From assembly GCF_024448935.1 (NCBI RefSeq), contig NZ_JAMOIE010000009.1, positions 1 through 64,000 of the forward strand: a stretch of 64,000 bases of DNA. Direction: 5' to 3'. A program made the translations under genes and the position numbers. The notes below the pieces were generated by a model. That model was not told the DNA's origin. It did no database searches and worked only from the letters and a program-made list of their open reading frames with translations. Below, in pieces: positions 27,150 to 34,257 of the stretch. The number at the start of each line of letters is the position of its first letter. The first letter of the stretch is position 1. Source of the stretch: Stutzerimonas stutzeri (lineage in GTDB: Bacteria > Pseudomonadota > Gammaproteobacteria > Pseudomonadales > Pseudomonadaceae).

Positions 27150-27193
27150 GATTTATCTCCTCGGGTCCAGTCGAGCGGCACGGCGGCCGCTCT

Positions 27194-27256
27194 TGTAGGG
27201 GCGAATTCATTCGCCCTCGTATGTCCGGTTCGGCGGGCGAATAAATTCGCCCCTAC
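27194..27256. repeat. REP-like inverted repeat, GTAGGGGCGAATT type
   Basis: TGTAGGGGCGAATTCATTCGCCC (in two parts TGTAGGGGCG and AATTCATTCGCCC) at the left faces GGGCGAATAAATTCGCCCCTAC at 27235-27256. It is the same family as 9383-9432. It lies inside the block, between the flavoprotein and its ferredoxin. Confidence 0.8.
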
Positions 27257-27258
27257 GG

Positions 27259-28995
27259 TCAGGCATTGGCGGCTTTTTTCACCCGCAGCTTGCTGTAGGC
27301 ATCCTTTTCCTCGCCGAGCGGGACGATGTAATCGGCGACCGGGCGCTTGCCATGGGCCATCTGGCCGTTGGCGTCCTTGAACAGGCGGCTGTGGTAGAAC
27401 CACTCGGTGTTGTCCTGCTCGGGGTAATCAACGCGGTAGTGGTACAGGCCCCAGCGTGATTCGGTGCGGTAGAGGGAGGCGCGCGCAGCCATCTCGGCGC
27501 AGTCGATGATCGATTGCACCTCCAGCGCACGGAGCAGTTCGTGCGGGTCGGCGGCGCTGAGCATGTGCAGGTCGTTGCGCACGGCCATGATTCGCTCCAG
27601 GCCGATCTCCATCTTCTTGGTTACTTTCGGCGGCTGCAGGTAGTCATTTACCAGGCGGCGCACCTTGTATTCCATCTGCTCGGGCGGGATGCCGTCCTTG
27701 ACGTTAAGGGGCGCCTGAATGCGTGCCAGCTCCGCCTGGATAAAGGTTTCATCGAGCACCGGCACAGCGCGATCCTTGACGAACTCGGCCGCGCTTTCAC
27801 CGCAGATCTGCCCGTAGACGAAGGCGCCGAGCATGTAGTTGTGCGCCACGGAGGCCATGTCCCCTGCGCCATACAGTCCGGGCACGGTGGTGGCGCCGGT
27901 TTCGTCGGTCCACACGCCGGAGGCGGAATGCCCGGAGCAGAAGCCGATCTCGGAGATGTGCATCTCCACCATGCGCTGGCGGTAGTCGACCTGGCGACCT
28001 TCATGGAAGCGGCCACGGGTCGGACGCTCGTTGGTGTGCAGAACGGTTTCGATCTCCTGAATGGTTTCCTCGGCCAGGTGATCGAGCTTGAGGAAGACAG
28101 GTCCCGTGCCGGATTCGAGCTCCTTGAAGAACTCCAGCATCATCTGCCCGGACCAGTAGTCGCACTCGATGAAACGCTCGCCGTAGGCGTTGGCGGTAAA
28201 GCCGCCGAGCGGACCGGTGACGTAGGCACAGGCGGGGCCGTTGTAGTCCTTGAGCAGCGGGTTGACCTGGAAGCACTCCAGGTTCACCAGGTCGGCGCCC
28301 ACGTGATAGGCCATGGCGTGGCCGTCGCCGCAGTTGGCGGGGTTTTCATAGGTGCCGAACAGGTAACCGGAATTCGGTAGCCCGATGCGGCCGGCGGCGC
28401 CGGTGGCCATGATAACCGCCTTGGCGCGGATGATGATTGGCTCGGCGGTGCGGGTGTTGACGCCGATCATGCCGGCGATGTTGCCGTCCTGGTCCTTGAG
28501 CAGGCGGGTGGCCTGGAAGCGGTTTTCGATCTCCACGCGTACGCGGCGCAGGCGGCGATAGAGGATCTTCTTGACGTTGTGCCCTTCCGGCATCGGCAGT
28601 ACGTAGGTGCCCAGGTGGTGCACCTTCTTCATGTCGTAATCGCCGGTCTCGTCCTTCTGGAAATGCACGCCCCAGGAATCGAGCTTTTCGATCATCGGGA
28701 AGGAACGAGTGGCATAGGCCATCAGCGCCGGCTGGTGCACGATGCCGTCATTGGCGATGGTGATTTCCTTGACGTACTGCTCGGGCGTGGCGTGGCCGGG
28801 GACCACCGCATTGTTGAGCCCGTCCATGCCCATGCAGATGGCGCCGGAGCGTTTGACGTTGGCCTTCTCCAGCAGGATGACCTTGAGATTCGGGTCCTGC
28901 TCTTTGACGGTCACGGCGGCCATGGGGCCGGCCGTGCCGCCGCCGATGACCAACACGTCAGTGTCGATGACTGGGATGCCGTTGATAGTGGTCAT
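27259..28995 (-). CDS. FAD flavoprotein of the fumarate reductase/AprA superfamily
   Basis: The 578-residue protein has the N-terminal FAD motif VLVIGGGTAGPMAAV (residues about 13-27), then NVKRSGAICMGMDG and a later VPGLYGAGDMASVAHN that resembles the second FAD-contact region. The C-terminal part has YRTESRWGLYHYRVDYP. Overall it resembles the alpha subunit of adenylylsulfate (APS) reductase more than fumarate reductase, but it is shorter than AprA. I cannot verify the AprA substrate residues without an alignment. The ATG at 28995 follows AGGAGG; an open frame runs further upstream inside the GntR gene but is not meaningful. The ribosome-binding site overlaps the end of that gene. Confidence 0.85.
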   Translation of the reverse strand: MTTINGIPVIDTDVLVIGGGTAGPMAAVTVKEQDPNLKVILLEKANVKRSGAICMGMDGLNNAVVPGHATPEQYVKEITIANDGIVHQPALMAYATRSFPMIEKLDSWGVHFQKDETGDYDMKKVHHLGTYVLPMPEGHNVKKILYRRLRRVRVEIENRFQATRLLKDQDGNIAGMIGVNTRTAEPIIIRAKAVIMATGAAGRIGLPNSGYLFGTYENPANCGDGHAMAYHVGADLVNLECFQVNPLLKDYNGPACAYVTGPLGGFTANAYGERFIECDYWSGQMMLEFFKELESGTGPVFLKLDHLAEETIQEIETVLHTNERPTRGRFHEGRQVDYRQRMVEMHISEIGFCSGHSASGVWTDETGATTVPGLYGAGDMASVAHNYMLGAFVYGQICGESAAEFVKDRAVPVLDETFIQAELARIQAPLNVKDGIPPEQMEYKVRRLVNDYLQPPKVTKKMEIGLERIMAVRNDLHMLSAADPHELLRALEVQSIIDCAEMAARASLYRTESRWGLYHYRVDYPEQDNTEWFYHSRLFKDANGQMAHGKRPVADYIVPLGEEKDAYSKLRVKKAANA

Positions 28996-29003
28996 GTTGC
29001 CTC

Positions 29004-29747
29004 CTATTTCCGATCCACTCGGAACTGGTATTTGAATGCGTCGCCGCGGTAGCAGAGGTATTCGAAGTCGATGGGACGGCCGGCGCGGTCGTGGGTCAGC
29101 CGCTCGACGCGCAGGATGGGTTCGTCCGGCTTGAGCGCCAGGTAGTGCTGGTGTTCCTCGTCTGCCAGGGTGGCGTCGAGGCTGATGTCGGCCCGCCCCA
29201 GGGCAATCCCGAAGGTGTTTTCCAGCATCGGGAAGATGTCGCCGGACAGGTCCATGCCGAACATCCGTCGGCCGATGTCGAGGGGGAAGTAGCTGTTCTC
29301 GACGCACACCGCCTCGCGGTTGAGGTAGCGCACGCGCTTGACCTCGACCACCTCCTCACTGGTGAGCAGATGCAGTGCCGCGACTACCGCCTTGGGTGGC
29401 TTGCGCTCTTGGATCGACAGCAGCCGTGCGGTCGCCTCGTAGCCTTGCGCGGCCATGGCTTCACCGAAGCCTTGCAGGCGCTGAACGTTCTGCACCGCTT
29501 TGGGCTTGCTGACGTAGGTGCCCTTGCCTTGGGCGCTGAACACCAGCCCTTCGTTATGCAGGTCACGGAGGGCCTGGCGAATGGTGATGCGGCTGACGCC
29601 AAAGGCCTTCATCAGCTCGTTTTCCGAGGGCAGGCGCTCATGAATCACGTAGCTGCCTTCGAGAATCTTGCGCCGCAGGTCATCGCGAATCTGCACGTAA
29701 AGCGGCAGTGGGGAATGGCACGGGGCGAGTGGTTGGGTTCCTTTCAT
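29004..29747 (-). CDS. GntR-family regulator, HutC/FarR branch
   Basis: The 247-residue protein has an N-terminal winged helix (LPSENELMKAFGVSRITIRQ, then ALRDLHNEGLVFSAQGKGTYV) and a C-terminal UTRA domain that binds small ligands. It ends nine bases before the flavoprotein start. A perfect 14-bp palindrome lies 15 bases before its start (29762-29775), a likely site for autoregulation. It sits inside the block between the ABC importer and the flavoprotein, so it probably controls this cluster and senses its substrate or a product. Confidence 0.9.
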   Translation of the reverse strand: MKGTQPLAPCHSPLPLYVQIRDDLRRKILEGSYVIHERLPSENELMKAFGVSRITIRQALRDLHNEGLVFSAQGKGTYVSKPKAVQNVQRLQGFGEAMAAQGYEATARLLSIQERKPPKAVVAALHLLTSEEVVEVKRVRYLNREAVCVENSYFPLDIGRRMFGMDLSGDIFPMLENTFGIALGRADISLDATLADEEHQHYLALKPDEPILRVERLTHDRAGRPIDFEYLCYRGDAFKYQFRVDRK

Positions 29748-29761
29748 TGCTGGGGCTCCAG

Positions 29762-29775
29762 CCTGTCATGACAGG
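29762..29775. promoter_or_regulatory. Perfect palindrome, probable GntR operator
   Basis: CCTGTCATGACAGG is perfectly symmetric. It lies 15 bases upstream of the GntR start and 43 bases after the importer ATPase stop. A second, looser ACAGG-N8-CCTGT is seen upstream of the binding-protein gene near 33070-33087. Confidence 0.6.
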
Positions 29776-29817
29776 TCATGTCGAGCCCAGGCGAATAACG
29801 GAATGGGTTACTCATGT

Positions 29818-30690
29818 TCAGCCTCCGTTCTGCTGCTGAAAGGCGCGCAGGGTTTCCTGACGGATCAGGTCCAGGCACTGGCGCTTGTAGTCCATGAACG
29901 CCGCGCTGGTAAGCAGGCTCTGCTCGCGCGGCCGGGGCAGGGTGACCTTGATGTCGGCGATGATCCGGCCGGGGCTGGCGCTCATCACCACGATGCGGTC
30001 GGAGAGGAACACCGCCTCGTCGATGTCGTGGGTAACGAACACCACGGTGTTGCGGAACTCGCGCCAGATTTCCAGCAGGTTCTCCTGCATCATGATTCGC
30101 GTCTGCGCATCCAGCGCGCCGAAGGGCTCATCCATCAGCAGCACGCTGGGGTAGTTGGCCAGCGCGCGGGCAATACCGACGCGTTGCTGCATGCCGCCCG
30201 ACAGCGTGCCGGGGTAGGCGTCCTCGAAGGCGGCCAGGCCAACCAGCGACAGAAAGGTGCGGGCCACGCCACACGCCTCATTGCGCGATGCGCCGGCCAT
30301 CAGCGGGCCGAAGGCGACGTTGTCGCGCACGGTTTTCCAGGGGAACAGCGAGTGTTGTTGGAACACCATGCCGCGGTCGGGGCTCGGCGCATCGACGCCC
30401 TTGCCGTCGATGGTCAGCTCACCGCGGGTTGGGCTGACGAACCCGGCCATGGCATTGAGCAGGGTCGACTTGCCGCAGCCTGAGGGGCCGAGCAGGCAAA
30501 CGAACTCGCCGGGACGGATGTCCAACTGGGCGTCTTGAACGGCGGCGCGCTTGCCGCCCTGATGGTCGAACTCGATGTGCAGGTTGCACACGCTGATATG
30601 GCCGCGTCCCTCGTCCTTGCTGTTGGCTTTGGCGCGCAGGCGGCTGTGGTCGAGCACGGCGAGGCGGTTGTCCTGGATGGCAGTGTTCAT
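29818..30690 (-). CDS. ABC importer ATP-binding protein (SsuB/NrtD/TauB type)
   Basis: The 290-residue protein has Walker A GPSGCGKST, the signature LSGGMQQRVGIARALA and Walker B VLLMDEPFGALD, then the switch histidine in FVTHDIDEAVFLSDRIVVM. It belongs to the nitrate/sulfonate/taurine importer group. A longer frame opens upstream, but the ATG at 30690 overlaps the permease stop (ATGA) and gives a normal length. It energises the permease encoded just upstream. Confidence 0.93.
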   Translation of the reverse strand: MNTAIQDNRLAVLDHSRLRAKANSKDEGRGHISVCNLHIEFDHQGGKRAAVQDAQLDIRPGEFVCLLGPSGCGKSTLLNAMAGFVSPTRGELTIDGKGVDAPSPDRGMVFQQHSLFPWKTVRDNVAFGPLMAGASRNEACGVARTFLSLVGLAAFEDAYPGTLSGGMQQRVGIARALANYPSVLLMDEPFGALDAQTRIMMQENLLEIWREFRNTVVFVTHDIDEAVFLSDRIVVMSASPGRIIADIKVTLPRPREQSLLTSAAFMDYKRQCLDLIRQETLRAFQQQNGG

Positions 30691-31607
30691 GGGCGACCTC
30701 CTTTGGCCTGCCAGTGCAGCAGCGGTGCGCAGGCCTTGCGCACGAGCAGCGTGCACAGGGTGCCGAGGCCGCCGATGGTGAGCATGCCGATGATGATTTC
30801 CGGGTACTTGACCAGGGTGTAGCTGGTCCAGGTGAAATAGCCGATGCCGTACTGGCCGCTGATGATTTCGCCAGCCAGCAGGGAGAACCAGGCCACGCCC
30901 ATGCCGATCGCCAGCCCTGCGACAATGCTCGGCATCGCGCCAGGTATCACCACATGCCAGAGGATGGCCTTCTTGCTTGCCCCCAGGCTGCGGGCGGCGC
31001 GGACCAGCACATCGGGCGTCTGCTCCACGCCGTGCACGGTGTTGAGGACGATGGGGAAGAACGCACCGAGAAAGGTGATGAAGACGATGCTCGACTGTTC
31101 GGTGGGCAACATCAGGATCGCCAGGGGGATCCAGGCCACCGCCGGAATCGGCCGGAACAGCTCGATGTACGGCAGGATGATGTCTTCGGCCCAACGCGAG
31201 CGCCCCATCATCACCCCGGCCAGCACGCCCAGCACCACGGCGTAGGCGTAGGCAATGGCGATCCGCTCCATGCTGTGGACGATGTGCAGGTAGAACTCGG
31301 CGCTGGAGAGCTGAGTCACCAGCGCCTCACCTACCATAAGCGGCGTCGGCACGTTCTCGAAGTTGATGAAGACGTTGAAGCCACGACTGGCGGCGAAATG
31401 CCAGATCACCAGCGCCATCAGCAACGCGGCGACACGCACCAGATAGCGACCGGTCATGGCTGGCAGACGCCGCCGGGGCCGGTTGGCTGCGGGCGAATCG
31501 GGCTCGGCTGACGGGCTTGGCGCGGCGGCGACTTCCAGCGCGGGTGCCACCGTTATGGCAGGCACCGGCGTGGCTGGATCGAACACGGGGTTCGGCTTGA
31601 CACTCAT
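30687..31607 (-). CDS. ABC importer permease (SsuC/NrtB/TauC type)
   Basis: The 306-residue inner-membrane protein has an unusual low-complexity cytoplasmic start (about residues 1-50, rich in Pro, Ala). About six membrane helices follow. The cytoplasmic EAA loop is RAARSLGASKKAILWHVVIPGAMP. It belongs to the same importer group as its ATPase. It follows the binding-protein gene by 55 bases and overlaps the ATPase by four bases. The substrate cannot be read from the sequence. Confidence 0.92.
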   Translation of the reverse strand: MSVKPNPVFDPATPVPAITVAPALEVAAAPSPSAEPDSPAANRPRRRLPAMTGRYLVRVAALLMALVIWHFAASRGFNVFINFENVPTPLMVGEALVTQLSSAEFYLHIVHSMERIAIAYAYAVVLGVLAGVMMGRSRWAEDIILPYIELFRPIPAVAWIPLAILMLPTEQSSIVFITFLGAFFPIVLNTVHGVEQTPDVLVRAARSLGASKKAILWHVVIPGAMPSIVAGLAIGMGVAWFSLLAGEIISGQYGIGYFTWTSYTLVKYPEIIIGMLTIGGLGTLCTLLVRKACAPLLHWQAKGGRP

Positions 31608-31662
31608 GGCTACGCTCCTCGGCTCAGGTTTGCTTTTGCGCTCTGCGGCGCCTATGCGCGGA

Positions 31663-33033
31663 TCAGGGCAACATCGCGACCGGTTGCGAGGCAGTCAGTG
31701 GTACGCCGCCGCTCTCGGCCATATGCCGCTCGGAGTCAGCCTTTTTCATGAACGCGAGGACTTCGCCGCTCGGGTCCCTGATCAGATAGGCGGCTTTGCC
31801 GAACAGCTTCAGCCCGGTGAGGTTGTCGTAGACGTAGGTGGCGTAGACGGCGGCACCGTCGGCCTTGGCCTTCTCTTCGGCGGCGAGCATCTCCGCGGCG
31901 CTGTCGTAGGCGACCACTCCCTGGTCGGCGAACCAGATCTCCGCAGGCTTGCGGCCGGGAGCGCGCGGAGCCGGGCTGACCACGTTCTGCACCATGGCGG
32001 CGTAGTCCAGGTCCGACGCCGCGTAAGCGCGCTTGAGGTAGGAGTCGTCGATCCAGGCGGCGAAATCCAGGTCGGGAATATCCATTTCTTCCTGCAGCAA
32101 CCCATGGTCGTACTTCATCGCCTCGACCCACTGCGGCTTGATGCTCGCTTCCATGGTCGAGATGCCGCCGTCACTGAAATAGAGGTAGAGCACTTCTTTA
32201 TCGACGCCGGTCCACTCGGCCACCTGGGTGGCGGCGCGCATCGGGTCTTCGCTGATCCACTTCTGCGCGGCCAGCGTGGCCTTGAGCACGCCTTCGACGA
32301 CCTCCGGGTACTTCCGTGCAAAGGCTTCGCGCACCACGATGCCGTGAAAGGTAGGAATGCCGGCCTCGCTGCCGTCGTAGATCTTCCGGCCGGTGCCACG
32401 GAACTCCATGATCTCCGACCAGGGGCAGAAATCGGCGTGGGCGTCGATCTTGCCGGCGGCAATATTGGCGGCGCCCACCGGTGGTCCCTGGTTGACCAGG
32501 GTGACCTGGTCCGATAGCCCTGCGTCGCGCAGCACCTTGAGCGTCATGCCCCAGGCAGCGCTACCAACCGGGGTGGACAGGCTCTTGCCGGCTAAATCTT
32601 GCAAACTCTGCACGGAAGACGCCGCCGGTACCACGATGCCATTACCGGTTCCCTTGAGGTTATAACCGGTCACCGCGATGAAACGCGTCTGCTGCCTACC
32701 GGTGGCCTGGAACTTGGCGCCGTTGACGATCAGCGGGTAATCGCCCATGACGCCGAAGTCGAGCTTGCCGGCCAGCATCTGATTGGTGATTGGCGGGCCG
32801 GAATCGTAATCGCGGAACTCGATCTGGTAATCGGCGCCCTTGTATTTGCCGGTCGTGGGCAAGTGCTGCTTCAGCAGGCCGAGCTTTTCCAGCACGACGC
32901 CACCAGAAACGGTGTTGGTGACCATGCTCTGATGGCCGATGCCGACGCGGATGGTTTCCGCCGCGGCAGGGCCGCTCAAGACCATGAGCGATCCGATCAA
33001 CGAGGTTGTAAGCAGGCTATTCCGGTTGTCCAT
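31663..33033 (-). CDS. ABC importer binding protein with C-terminal NosL-like domain
   Basis: The 456-residue protein has a signal peptide (about residues 1-25, ending PAAAET) and an SsuA/TauA/NrtA-type binding domain (about 26-350: GVGIHQS-like RVGIGHQSMVTNTVSGG, GKLDFGVMGDYPLI, PVGSAAWGMTLKVLR). The last hundred residues are extra for this family. Parts such as AEIWFADQGVVAYDSAAEML, AVYATYVYDNLTGLKLFGKA and AYLIRDPSGEVLAFMKKADS resemble NosL, the copper-binding helper of nitrous oxide reductase. The NosL cysteine-methionine copper motif is not seen here. Gene order and coupling make it the receptor of the importer. It would act in the periplasm. Confidence 0.85.
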   Translation of the reverse strand: MDNRNSLLTTSLIGSLMVLSGPAAAETIRVGIGHQSMVTNTVSGGVVLEKLGLLKQHLPTTGKYKGADYQIEFRDYDSGPPITNQMLAGKLDFGVMGDYPLIVNGAKFQATGRQQTRFIAVTGYNLKGTGNGIVVPAASSVQSLQDLAGKSLSTPVGSAAWGMTLKVLRDAGLSDQVTLVNQGPPVGAANIAAGKIDAHADFCPWSEIMEFRGTGRKIYDGSEAGIPTFHGIVVREAFARKYPEVVEGVLKATLAAQKWISEDPMRAATQVAEWTGVDKEVLYLYFSDGGISTMEASIKPQWVEAMKYDHGLLQEEMDIPDLDFAAWIDDSYLKRAYAASDLDYAAMVQNVVSPAPRAPGRKPAEIWFADQGVVAYDSAAEMLAAEEKAKADGAAVYATYVYDNLTGLKLFGKAAYLIRDPSGEVLAFMKKADSERHMAESGGVPLTASQPVAMLP

Positions 33034-33487
33034 TTGTCTTCACCTTGGCGGTTGAGCAACTTGTACTAACAGGGCATGACGCCTGTGTTTGAAGGTGCAC
33101 CGGCTGTGCCAGAACGCCGTGGTTCGGACTTATCTCCTTGTTTTGGGAATGGATTTATTGGGGTTGCTGACTGTACGGTCAGGGCCAGGCAGGCACCCGC
33201 TGCGCTCGCCTATGGTGCGTATTTACTACGAGCGTCCCAGCACGGCGCAGCGCGCGATGTAGCCTTTAGAACAAGTGGAACAAGTCGGGGAACGGCGGGC
33301 GGCTGCTTTGCCGAAGGTCGCTATTCTGGACGGCGTGCCGTGAACAACTCGGTCGTGGACGGGCTCGCTCTCAGGGCGAAACGAACCGTTCCGATGAGCG
33401 GCCTGCTAAGCGTCGGCTGCTTCGCGCAATGAGCGCCTGTTCGTAGTAAATAGCCTGGCTTTTCGCACCCAGAGCATTATCCGCACC
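33034..33487. other. 454-base gap upstream of the importer operon
   Basis: No convincing gene is seen; a 118-codon plus-strand frame at 33076-33432 has no family resemblance and no good ribosome-binding site. TATTTACTACGA at 33220-33231 and TCGTAGTAAATA at 33441-33452 are 12-bp perfect inverted repeats enclosing 209 bases. The promoter of the importer operon should lie at its left end. Confidence 0.5.
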
Positions 33488-33685
33488 ATGTCCACCCTGA
33501 CCGAGTTGGCGCAGCAGGTTGCCGCGCTCTATCCATTGCAGGACAAGACCGCCGGCAAGCGTTACCGCATCGTCAGACAACTCGCAGGCATGACGGAGCT
33601 GGAGGAGATCGGCGGCATGCCGCGTTACGTCGACACCTGCCAGCTCGACGACGAGGAGCTTTGGGATGGTCGCGTCGCCAGTTGA
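33488..33685 (+). CDS. Small conserved-looking hypothetical protein
   Basis: A 65-residue acidic frame with normal amino-acid composition (MSTLTELAQQVAALYPLQ, RYRIVRQLAGMTELEEIGG, QLDDEELWDG). It has no signal peptide, helix or known motif. It lies just upstream of the 3' end of ridA, where a small hypothetical gene also occurs in related pseudomonads by my recollection. The ribosome-binding site is weak, so I rate it as possible only. Confidence 0.4.
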   Translation: MSTLTELAQQVAALYPLQDKTAGKRYRIVRQLAGMTELEEIGGMPRYVDTCQLDDEELWDGRVAS

Positions 33686-33772
33686 TAAAAGTCAGCGGCA
33701 CTCAGGTCGCGGTTGCAATCGGGCGCTGCAGCATTCCAGTAGCGTTCCCCGCGCTGATTGGCTAGCTGGGTA

Positions 33773-34153
33773 TCACTCGAGCACCATGATGGCGTCCATT
33801 TCAACTTGTGCAGCCTTGGGTAGTGCGGCGATGCCGATGGCGGCGCGGGCGGGGTAGGGCTGCTGGAAATAGCGGCTCATGACCTCGTTGACAGTGGCAA
33901 AGTTGCCGAGGTCGGTGAGAAAGATATTCAGCTTGACGAGGTCCTTGAGCGAACCGCCAGCGGCTTCGGCGACAGCCTTGAGGTTTTCGAAGACCTGTAC
34001 GGTCTGTGCTTCGAAGCCTTCCACCAGTTCCATGGTCTTCGGGTCCAGCGGAATCTGACCGGACATGTAGACGGTATTGCCGGCCTTGATCGCTTGGGAA
34101 TAGGGGCCAATGGCGGCGGGTGCGTTGTCGCTGTTGATGACGGTGCGGGGCAT
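33773..34153 (-). CDS. ridA: 2-iminobutanoate/2-iminopropanoate deaminase RidA
   Basis: RidA hydrolyses reactive enamine and imine intermediates released by PLP enzymes such as threonine dehydratase. The 126-residue protein has [18 protein letters not shown] and the C-terminal [23 protein letters not shown] (in two overlapping parts), whose arginine is conserved in active RidA. It is the last gene of the yicC-gmk-rpoZ-spoT-ridA series on the minus strand, separated from spoT by a heptamer-type repeat. Confidence 0.95.
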   Translation of the reverse strand: MPRTVINSDNAPAAIGPYSQAIKAGNTVYMSGQIPLDPKTMELVEGFEAQTVQVFENLKAVAEAAGGSLKDLVKLNIFLTDLGNFATVNEVMSRYFQQPYPARAAIGIAALPKAAQVEMDAIMVLE

Positions 34154-34198
34154 GGTAAAACTCCGTTCAGAAGACGATAAAATCGCTGGGACATTGAA

Positions 34199-34257
34199 GG
34201 CTGAACGAATACGCGTGTTTCGTCCAGCCTCTAGCTTCCAGCGCTCTTCTCGGCTTT
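34199..34257. repeat. Inverted repeat with heptamer phasing after spoT, locus 4
   Basis: Read on the minus strand from the spoT stop: AAAGCCGAGAAGAGCG, then GCTGGAA, GCTAGAG, GCTGGAC in phase, then CGAA, and after nine bases the mirror TTCGTTCAGCC. One mismatch apart it equals the 16213-16252 inverted repeat, and GCCGAGAAGAGCG is identical in both. Both start right after a stop codon. Confidence 0.7.

Noticed and set aside
27259-28995. Calling the flavoprotein a genuine APS reductase alpha subunit
   Set aside because: It is shorter than AprA, its ferredoxin lacks the AprB tail and no sulfate-activation genes are near. Similarity is noted, but not the enzyme name.
33076-33432. A 118-codon plus-strand frame upstream of the importer operon
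   Set aside because: No good ribosome-binding site, unusual composition and no recognisable motif. It overlaps most of the segment flanked by the 12-base inverted repeats.
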